Assembly: GCA_002292165.1 (NCBI GenBank) | Contig: DBBK01000227.1 | Location: 353-19,526 of the forward strand | Source: Brevundimonas sp. UBA986 | GTDB lineage: Bacteria > Pseudomonadota > Alphaproteobacteria > Caulobacterales > Caulobacteraceae | DNA length: 19,174 nt | Reading direction: 5' to 3' | Shown here: positions 13,768 through 19,174 of the stretch, piece after piece | Numbering within the stretch: the first letter of the stretch is position 1 | How the letters are laid out: every line of letters starts with the position of its first letter | The notes under the pieces: generated by a model | What the model was told of the DNA's origin: nothing | Seen by the model: only the letters and a program-made list of their open reading frames with translations | Databases searched by the model: none | Made by a program: the position numbers and the translations under genes

Positions 13768-14958
13768 TCAGGCGCCGGGTCTGGGACCCACATAGCGCAG
13801 TCGGGCGGCGATAGGCGAGCCGTCCGTCGCCTGATCCAGCGCATGACCGAGCAGACCGACCAGACGGCCGATCAGAAGCATGTCCGAGGCGCCGTCGCGG
13901 GGCAGGTCCAGACGCCGCGCCACGAGGGCCAAAGCCAGGCCCACATTGGCCTTGACGCCCGAAGCGGCCTCGCCCTCGCGCACGATGGCGGCCAGATCGG
14001 GCGGCAGGTGGGCGGCCTCCAGCAGGGCCGCCGCGCGCGGATCGCCCTCGGGCCAGGCCGCGTCGCCGAAGCCGGGCACCCGGCCGTCGGCCTCCATCCG
14101 GCGCTGGGCCGCGCCTCTGGCGTCGCGCCGGGCCTCGATGACCCAGGCGATGGTCCGGGCCAGTTCGAAGGCCTTGGGCGAGGCGGTGAAGGTGGCCAGC
14201 CCCGCCAGCGCCGCCCCCGCCGGAGAGGCGCCGCCCCCCGCCGCCGCCCGCGTGGCGATGACCGAGGGGTTCATGGCGTGGTCCATGATCAGGACGAGCG
14301 CCTGGCGGATGATGACGCTGTCGCGCTCCAGCACCTTCCAGCCCCGTCCCAGACGCTGGTGGAAGAACAGCCGCGGCCCGGGTCCGGCGACAGCGTCGAC
14401 CACCTCATTGAGCACCGAGGCGGCCTGGGCCTTGACCTGATCGGGCGTCTTGCCGGCGGTGGAGGCGTCCTCCTCAGCCCGGCGGGCCAGGGACGCGAAC
14501 AGCCGCGTCCGGGCCGTGACCCCGCCGGCGCTATCCAGCCGGGGCCCCAGCCCCGCGAAGGGGTTGTGACCGGGCGAGTCCCACAGCAGCCGCGCCGCAT
14601 CCTCGACCGTCGCCGTCTTCGACAGCTCGACCACGTCCTGCCCGCGATAGAAGAGCCGCCCCTGAGACACCAGGCTCAGCGACGACCGGATCAGGGCCTC
14701 GCCCCGCGCCGGGGCGTGTTCGAAGGGCACGAAGGGCGGCGGGGTCTCGCCGGGCGCCAGCGGCGCGCTGAGCCGGGCGATATCCCCGGCGTCGTACTGG
14801 CTGCGGCGGGGATTGTCCGGGTCCGGACGCGCGGCGATCCGGCCGCGGCTGACATAGGCGTACAGCGTCTGGGTCTTGACCCCCAGCCGCTCCAGAGCCT
14901 CGCTCCGGCCGATCCAGCGTTCCGCCGCCGGTCCTGTCGCCGCCCCAACCCCTGCCAT
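13768..14958 (-). CDS. Helix-turn-helix / citrate synthase-like fusion protein, catalytic residues apparently lost
   Basis: A 396-residue protein with two parts. Residues 14-63 (RWIGRSEALERLGVKTQTLY onward) form a MerR/HTH_17-like DNA-binding domain. The rest aligns with the citrate synthase fold through RLFYRGQDVVEL (101-112), ALVLIMDHAMNPS (220-232), PGFGD (295-299), WPEGDPRAAALL (302-313) and ARLRYVGPRPG at the end. The catalytic motifs look degenerate: the usual HGGA histidine is replaced within FTASPKA (257-263), the GFGH histidine by D299, and the NVD aspartate by G340. Loss of enzyme activity is inferred. A start at ATG 14958 fits the HTH N-terminus; ATG 15075 and TTG 15087 would add a non-conserved leader over the divergent promoter region. 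A metabolite-sensing regulator is possible but unproven. Confidence 0.82.
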   Translation of the reverse strand: MAGVGAATGPAAERWIGRSEALERLGVKTQTLYAYVSRGRIAARPDPDNPRRSQYDAGDIARLSAPLAPGETPPPFVPFEHAPARGEALIRSSLSLVSQGRLFYRGQDVVELSKTATVEDAARLLWDSPGHNPFAGLGPRLDSAGGVTARTRLFASLARRAEEDASTAGKTPDQVKAQAASVLNEVVDAVAGPGPRLFFHQRLGRGWKVLERDSVIIRQALVLIMDHAMNPSVIATRAAAGGGASPAGAALAGLATFTASPKAFELARTIAWVIEARRDARGAAQRRMEADGRVPGFGDAAWPEGDPRAAALLEAAHLPPDLAAIVREGEAASGVKANVGLALALVARRLDLPRDGASDMLLIGRLVGLLGHALDQATDGSPIAARLRYVGPRPGA

Positions 14959-15093
14959 GCGCGATCCACGTCCTGCCTGTGGATGAATGCAGCGCTCACC
15001 ATGCGGCCATTTCGTGACCGGAGCAATATGGCCAAGCTTGCTGAAACATAAGCCCGCTCTGGATTTGCGGCTCATGATCGGCGACAAGGCGGG
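14959..15093. promoter_or_regulatory. Divergent promoter region between the citrate synthase-like gene and the cation transporter gene
   Basis: A 135-base gap separates two divergent start codons. The HTH domain of the citrate synthase-like protein makes this gap a natural place for an autoregulatory or transporter-controlling operator, but I could not identify a clear palindrome or promoter pair. The call rests on orientation. Confidence 0.3.
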
Positions 15094-16092
15094 ATGAGCG
15101 ACACGGACGGCGTCACGCCCCAGTCAACTGTGGACAAGGCGGCGGTCACGCGCCGGATCACCCGCCTCTCGGTCGGGGTCGCCGTGGCCCTGATCGCGCT
15201 CAAGGCCTTCGCCCTCGGCGCGTCCGGGTCGGTGTCGATCCTGGCCTCCCTGACCGACTCCGTGCTGGACCTGGTCGCGTCCCTGGCCACCTTCTACGCC
15301 GTGCGCTGGGCCGCCGCCCCGCCGGACGCGGAGCACCGCTACGGCCACGGCAAGGGCGAGGCCATGGCCGCCCTGGTCCAGGCCGGTCTGATCTTCGCCT
15401 CGGCCGTCTTCATCGGCTGGGAGGCGCTGCAGCGGATGGTCGATCCGCGCCCGGTCGGCGCGGGGGGCTGGGCCGTCGCCGTCATCCTCGTCTCCATCGC
15501 CCTGACCGCCGGTCTGGTCTGGCTGCAGGGCAAGGCACTGAAGGAGACCGGGTCCCTCGCCGTCGCCGGCGACCGCAGCCACTACGCCGCCGACCTGGCC
15601 GCCAACGGGGTGGTGCTGATCGGCGTAGTCTCCGGCGCCTGGCTCCACGCCCCGGGACTGGACGCCGCCGCCGGCCTGATCGTCGCCATCTGGCTCTTCT
15701 GGGGGGCGTTCGGCCTTCTGAAGGAGGCCTCGGGGCACCTGCTCGACCAGTCGGCGGGCGAGGCGGAGCAGCAGGCGGTGACCACGGCCGTCCTCGCTGA
15801 CCCGCGCATCACCGGCATCCACGCCCTGCGCACCCGCATGGCCGGCTCGACCCTGATGGTCCAGATGCATGTCGACATGGACCCCCACCTGACGCTGGAG
15901 GCCGCCCACGCCATCGTGGAGGAAGCCGAAGCCCGCATCCGCGCCGTCCTGCCCGACAGCGACATCCTGATCCACGCCGACCCGGCGGGCCTGCGGCCGA
16001 CGCAGGCCTCGACGGAACTCAAGGCCCCGGAGGCGGTTGAGACCCCGCCGGCGTCGGGCCAGACCGTCCCCCATACCGGACCCTGGTCATAG
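15094..16092 (+). CDS. Cation diffusion facilitator family transporter (FieF/YiiP-like)
   Basis: A 332-residue inner-membrane divalent metal/proton antiporter. About six transmembrane segments lie in residues 24-205, followed by a cytoplasmic ferredoxin-like metal-binding domain (about 220-300, with MVQMHVDMDPHLTLEAAHAI) and a nonconserved Pro-rich tail. The four transport-site residues of E. coli FieF (D45, D49, H153, D157) correspond to D55, D59, H163 and D167, in LTDSVLDL and DRSHYAADLAAN. The HRYGHGKGE motif (81-89) is also intact. The DDHD set suits zinc, iron or related ions; the ion cannot be fixed from sequence. AAGG precedes the ATG at 15094. The gene is divergent from the citrate synthase-like gene and 50 bases ahead of the GST gene. 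Confidence 0.92.
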   Translation: MSDTDGVTPQSTVDKAAVTRRITRLSVGVAVALIALKAFALGASGSVSILASLTDSVLDLVASLATFYAVRWAAAPPDAEHRYGHGKGEAMAALVQAGLIFASAVFIGWEALQRMVDPRPVGAGGWAVAVILVSIALTAGLVWLQGKALKETGSLAVAGDRSHYAADLAANGVVLIGVVSGAWLHAPGLDAAAGLIVAIWLFWGAFGLLKEASGHLLDQSAGEAEQQAVTTAVLADPRITGIHALRTRMAGSTLMVQMHVDMDPHLTLEAAHAIVEEAEARIRAVLPDSDILIHADPAGLRPTQASTELKAPEAVETPPASGQTVPHTGPWS

Positions 16093-16142
16093 TCGGCGGC
16101 TGAACCGGGCGCGGTAAACGCCGTCTTAAGATCGAGGGGGGC

Positions 16143-16835
16143 ATGGAGTCGCGCATGACGGCCGTTCTCTTCCACTTCCCCTTCGACCCCGGCTCGCGTT
16201 CGGCGCGGCTGGCGCTCGGCGAGGCCCGGATCGAGGTCGAGGAGACCCCGGTCCGCCCGTGGGAGGCCGACTGCCCGGTCCGCGCCCTCAATCCGTCGGG
16301 CATGCCCCCCGTGCTGCAGACCGTCCAGCAGGGCCGCCCCCTGACCCTGTGCGAGGCCAATGCCATCCTGGGCTGGGTCGAGGACCAGCAGAAGACGCCG
16401 CTGCTGATGCCCGCCGACGCCGGCGAACGCGCCGAGGTGCGCCGCCTGACTACCTGGTTCGACCGCCGCTTCACCGACGAGGTCAACGCCGTCCTGCTGC
16501 ACGAGCGGATGGAGAAGCCCCTGCTCCGCCTCGGCCCGCCCGAGGCTCAAGGGTTGCGCGAAGGCCGCGCGGCCCTGCGCGAGCATCTGATCATGCTGGA
16601 AGGTCTGCTGGGCGAGCGCGACTGGCTGGCCGGCCGCCGCATGAGCCAGGCCGATCTGGTCGCCGCCGCCCATATCTCGGTGCTGGACTACTTCGGCGAG
16701 GTGGCCTGGAAGTCCTGGCCCCTGCTCAAGACCTGGTACATGCGGCTCAAGTCCCGCCCCTGCTTCCGCCCACTTCTGGCCGACAAGTTCCAGGGCCTGG
16801 CCCCCGCGCCGCACTACGCGGATCTGGACTTCTGA
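16143..16835 (+). CDS. Glutathione S-transferase family protein
   Basis: A 230-residue two-domain protein. The N-terminal thioredoxin fold (about residues 6-85) begins VLFHFPFDPGSRSARLAL and contains the cis-proline segment NPSGMPPVL (50-58) and LCEANAILGWVE (69-80), where the common Glu-Ser pair reads E71-A72. The all-helical C-terminal domain (about 95-215) includes DWLAGRRMSQADLVAAAHIS, the N-capping motif of the family. S18 or S20 could be the thiol-activating residue. The substrate is unknown. The ATG at 16143 follows GAGG with 5-base spacing; ATG 16155 is a possible alternative with GGAG ahead of it. It lies in a + strand run with the transporter before it and queG after it. Confidence 0.87.
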   Translation: MESRMTAVLFHFPFDPGSRSARLALGEARIEVEETPVRPWEADCPVRALNPSGMPPVLQTVQQGRPLTLCEANAILGWVEDQQKTPLLMPADAGERAEVRRLTTWFDRRFTDEVNAVLLHERMEKPLLRLGPPEAQGLREGRAALREHLIMLEGLLGERDWLAGRRMSQADLVAAAHISVLDYFGEVAWKSWPLLKTWYMRLKSRPCFRPLLADKFQGLAPAPHYADLDF

Positions 16836-16878
16836 CCCCGCTTTGATCGCAGGCCGGTCTGTGAGAGAGCAGGCCGCG

Positions 16879-17994
16879 ATGGCCGATCCCCGCGACATCA
16901 TCCGCAGCCAGGCCTTGGCCCTGGGCTTCGACGTCTGCCGCTTCGCCTCGGCCAGCGATCCCTGGAGCGCGGGCGAGCGGCTGGCCCACTTCGTCGAGGC
17001 CGGACGCCACGGCGAGATGGGCTGGATGGAGACGACGCTCGAGCGCCGCGCCCACCCCACCGCCATGTGGGATGGCGCCCGGACCGCCGTGGTCCTGGGC
17101 ATGAACTATGGCCCCCGCACCGATCCCCTGCCGGAGATGGAAGACCGGTCGGCGGGCTATATCTCCGTCTATGCCCGGGGCGACGACTATCATGAGGTCA
17201 TCAAGGGGCGGCTGAAGACCCTGGCGGGCCAGATCGCCGCGAAGACGGGCCAGGACGTGAAGGTCTTCGTCGACACCGCCCCCCTGATGGAGAAGCCGCT
17301 GGCCCAGCGCGCCGGCCTCGGCTGGCAGGGCAAGCACACCAACCTCCTCAGCCGCGACTACGGCAACTGGCTGTTCCTCGGCGTCATCCTGTCGGCGGCG
17401 GAGCTTGAGCCCGACGCGGCCGAGACCGAGCACTGCGGCTCCTGCACCGCCTGTCTGGACGCCTGTCCGACGGGAGCTTTCCCCGCTCCCTTCCAGCTCG
17501 ACGCCCGCCGCTGCCTCTCCTACCTGACCATCGAGTTTCCTGGACCGTGGCCGGTCGAGTTCCGCACAGCGACGGGCTCGCGCATCTATGGCTGCGACGA
17601 CTGTCTGGCGGTCTGTCCCTGGAACAAGTTCGCCGCCGCCTCGAAGGAGGCCCGGCTGCAGGCCCGGGGCGCGCTGGAACAGCCGCCCCTGGCCGAACTG
17701 GCCGCGCTCGACGACCCCGCCTTCCGCGCCCTGTTCACCAGGAGCCCGATCAAGCGCATCGGCCGCGACCGTTTCCTGCGGAACGTCCTCTATGCGGTCG
17801 GCAACAGCGCGGACGCCGGTCTGGTCGCGGCGGCGGAACGGCTGCTGGACGACGCCTCGCCCCTCGTGCGCGGGGCGGCGGTCTGGGCTCTGGGACGACT
17901 GGACGCGGAGGCGTTCGGACGCGCGAAGGCGGTCCGGCTGGCGCGAGAAGCGGATGAGAGCGTCAGGGACGAATGGACCCGGACCTACCCCTGA
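16879..17994 (+). CDS. queG: Epoxyqueuosine reductase QueG
   Basis: A 371-residue cobalamin- and iron-sulfur-dependent enzyme that performs the last step of queuosine synthesis, reducing epoxyqueuosine to queuosine in tRNA. Two [4Fe-4S] motifs are clear: CGSCTACLDACP (cysteines 186, 189, 192, 196) and CDDCLAVCPW (239, 242, 246), with C212 in RRCLSYL between them. The active-site aspartate is D132 in VDTAPLMEK, followed by GLGWQGKHTNLL. The C-terminal part (about 310-360) resembles the HEAT-like repeats of QueG. ATG 16879 is preferred over TTG 16843 or GTG 16861 because the family N-terminus begins here and an AGCAGG lies just upstream. Its last 10 bases overlap the convergent FKBP gene. Confidence 0.94.
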   Translation: MADPRDIIRSQALALGFDVCRFASASDPWSAGERLAHFVEAGRHGEMGWMETTLERRAHPTAMWDGARTAVVLGMNYGPRTDPLPEMEDRSAGYISVYARGDDYHEVIKGRLKTLAGQIAAKTGQDVKVFVDTAPLMEKPLAQRAGLGWQGKHTNLLSRDYGNWLFLGVILSAAELEPDAAETEHCGSCTACLDACPTGAFPAPFQLDARRCLSYLTIEFPGPWPVEFRTATGSRIYGCDDCLAVCPWNKFAAASKEARLQARGALEQPPLAELAALDDPAFRALFTRSPIKRIGRDRFLRNVLYAVGNSADAGLVAAAERLLDDASPLVRGAAVWALGRLDAEAFGRAKAVRLAREADESVRDEWTRTYP

Positions 17995-18521
17995 GCCGAT
18001 CCGATCGCCCGGCCGGCGCCCGGGACCGGGGCCACGTCCTCAAGCTTGACGCGGAAGACCAGAACCGAGTTCGGGGGGATGTCGCCCGCCTGCTGGTCCT
18101 TGTAGCCGAGCTCGGGCGGGACATAGAGCATCCACTCGTCGCCGGCCTTCATGCGCTGCAGGGCCTCGGTCCAGCCGGGCACCACCTCGTCGACGTGGAT
18201 GGCCAGGGGCACGCCACGCTCGAACGAGCTGTCGAACACCGTGCCGTCGGTCAGGGCGCCCTCATAGTCGACCCGGACCAGATCGTTGCGGTCCGGGCTG
18301 GCGGCGCCCGAGGGCCCGGAGACCAGCACCTTGTACTGCAGGCCCGACGGCAGGGTCTGAACCCCTTCGGCGGACTTGTTCTTCTCCATGAAGGCGGCGG
18401 CCTCGGCGGCGTTCTTCGCCAGCTCTTCGGGCGTGACCGCGGGGGCGCGATGGCAGGCGGCGACCAGAAGCGTGGCGGCGATACTCGTGACCGTCGCGGC
18501 CCTAGCCCATCCGAAGCGCAT
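17985..18521 (-). CDS. FKBP-type peptidyl-prolyl cis-trans isomerase, predicted lipoprotein
   Basis: A 178-residue protein. A lipoprotein signal peptide ends at the lipobox LLVAAC, with C23 as the likely lipidated cysteine. A short helical alanine-rich stretch (about 30-57, EELAKNAAEAAAFMEKN) resembles the start of FkpA/Mip proteins. The FKBP domain (about 58-166) contains LPSGLQYKVL, VDYEGALTDGTVFDSSFERG, PGWTEALQRMKAGDEWMLYVPPELGY and a closing VFRVKLEDV. It should assist folding of envelope proteins in the periplasm. The ATG at 18521 lies inside the 3' end of ilvA (20-base overlap), so translation is probably coupled. The C-terminus overlaps queG by 10 bases. Confidence 0.9.
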   Translation of the reverse strand: MRFGWARAATVTSIAATLLVAACHRAPAVTPEELAKNAAEAAAFMEKNKSAEGVQTLPSGLQYKVLVSGPSGAASPDRNDLVRVDYEGALTDGTVFDSSFERGVPLAIHVDEVVPGWTEALQRMKAGDEWMLYVPPELGYKDQQAGDIPPNSVLVFRVKLEDVAPVPGAGRAIGSAQG

Positions 18522-19174
18522 AACCCTTGTCCTTCAAAGCGTCGCCGATCTCGTCGGCGTGGGCGCTATCGCGCGTTTCGACCATGATGTCGAACTCCGC
18601 GCCCTTGGCCGGGACGTCCAGGGCCAGACGGTTGTGGACGACGTCGATGATGTTGCCGCCCAGACCGCCGATCACCGCCGCCATGGCCGACAGCATGCCC
18701 GGCCGGTCGTCGCCGAGGATGCGGTAGACGATCAGCCTGCGCTCCCGGACCATCTCGCGGTTCAGGACCACGGCCAGCATGCGGGCGTCGATGTTGCCGC
18801 CCGTCAGCTCGATCCCGACCTTCATCCCCTTGAAGCGCTCGGGATAGCGCAGCAGGGCCGCCAGACCGCCGGCGCCGGCGCCCTCGCACACCGTCTTCTC
18901 CAGGGTGACCATGAAGGAGACGCCGCGTTCGAAGTCGGCCTCGTCAACCACGAAGACCTCGTCGATCAGGTCATTGGCCAGGTTGAAGGGGATGTCGCCC
19001 ACGGCCTTGATGGCGATGCCCTCGGCGATGGTCTGGCCGGTGCAGACGGGGGGCTGGCCCGCCCGTTTGGCGGTGAAGGACGGATAGCGGGCCGCCTCGA
19101 CGCCGAAGACCTTGATGTCGGGCTTCATGGCCTTGGCGGCGATGGCGCAGCCGGCGATCAGGCCGCCGCCGCCG
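18502..19174 (-). CDS. ilvA: Threonine ammonia-lyase, C-terminal part with ACT domain (5' end outside window)
   Basis: About 224 C-terminal residues are visible; the frame stays open to the window edge. The first residues GGGGLIAGCAIAAKAMKPDI contain the glycine loop that binds the phosphate of pyridoxal phosphate in fold-type II enzymes. The catalytic domain continues through VFGVEAARYPSF and LEKTVCEGAGAGGLAALL. A single ACT regulatory domain follows (RLIVYRILGDDRPGMLSAMA to VHNRLAL), as in the medium-length threonine dehydratases of about 400 residues. The enzyme converts threonine to 2-oxobutyrate, the first step of isoleucine synthesis. One ACT-like domain rather than two suggests the shorter class, whose feedback behaviour varies. 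The FKBP gene overlaps its end. Confidence 0.9.
   Translation of the reverse strand, partial: GGGGLIAGCAIAAKAMKPDIKVFGVEAARYPSFTAKRAGQPPVCTGQTIAEGIAIKAVGDIPFNLANDLIDEVFVVDEADFERGVSFMVTLEKTVCEGAGAGGLAALLRYPERFKGMKVGIELTGGNIDARMLAVVLNREMVRERRLIVYRILGDDRPGMLSAMAAVIGGLGGNIIDVVHNRLALDVPAKGAEFDIMVETRDSAHADEIGDALKDKGYALRMG

Noticed and set aside
14959..15087. A 43-residue N-terminal extension of the citrate synthase-like protein
   Set aside because: The extension has no similarity to the family, and it covers the promoter region of the divergent transporter; the HTH starts just after ATG 14958.
15582..17102. A long open frame on the - strand opposite the transporter and GST genes
   Set aside because: It spans three clear + strand genes and their gaps, and its product has no recognisable domain.

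Overview
The window looks like core chromosome of a high-GC alphaproteobacterium of the Caulobacterales, perhaps Brevundimonas or a relative. The reasons are a clear gcrA cell-cycle regulator gene with a CtrA-type site and several GANTC sites upstream, the alphaproteobacterial order rnd-lptC-lptA-lptB / rpoN-hpf-ptsN, and GC-rich codon use throughout. The genus is a guess from gene content; no rRNA is present. No phage, insertion sequence, CRISPR array or defence island was seen.

Layout. 1-2232 (+): the 3' part of a DNA-ligase-associated Lhr/DEXH helicase, then the phosphoesterase gene pdeM. 2229-3050 (-): an ABC-2 permease with no ATPase beside it. 3051-3421: intergenic DNA with a palindromic repeat element and the likely gcrA promoter. 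3422-3958 (+): gcrA. 4143-4688 (-): a DHFR/RibD-like protein. 4781-11184 (-): a long block read right to left as rnd, lptC, lptA, lptB, rpoN, hpf, ptsN, carrying lipopolysaccharide transport, sigma-54 and nitrogen-PTS functions. It is interrupted between lptB and rpoN by a + strand DUF805 membrane protein gene. 11233-11370 (-): tRNA-Leu(CAG) with a strong intrinsic terminator. 11559-12548 (+): an NDUFA9-like NAD(P)-binding protein. 12549-12924: a gene-free stretch with a three-hairpin repeat and a cluster of TGCACT/AGTGCA inverted repeats. 12925-13734 (-): uppP. 13768-14958 (-): an HTH-citrate synthase-like protein that appears to lack the catalytic residues. 15094-17994 (+): a cation efflux transporter, a GST-family protein and queG. 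17985-19174 (-): the 3' part of ilvA (threonine ammonia-lyase) followed by an FKBP-type lipoprotein.

Two functional themes recur. Envelope biogenesis is served by LptABC and UppP. Regulation is served by GcrA, RpoN, HPF, PtsN and possibly the citrate synthase-like DNA-binding protein. Most genes are ordinary housekeeping genes. The best candidates for something new are the degenerate citrate synthase-HTH protein, the TGCACT inverted-repeat cluster between two convergent genes, and the dyad repeat next to the gcrA promoter.
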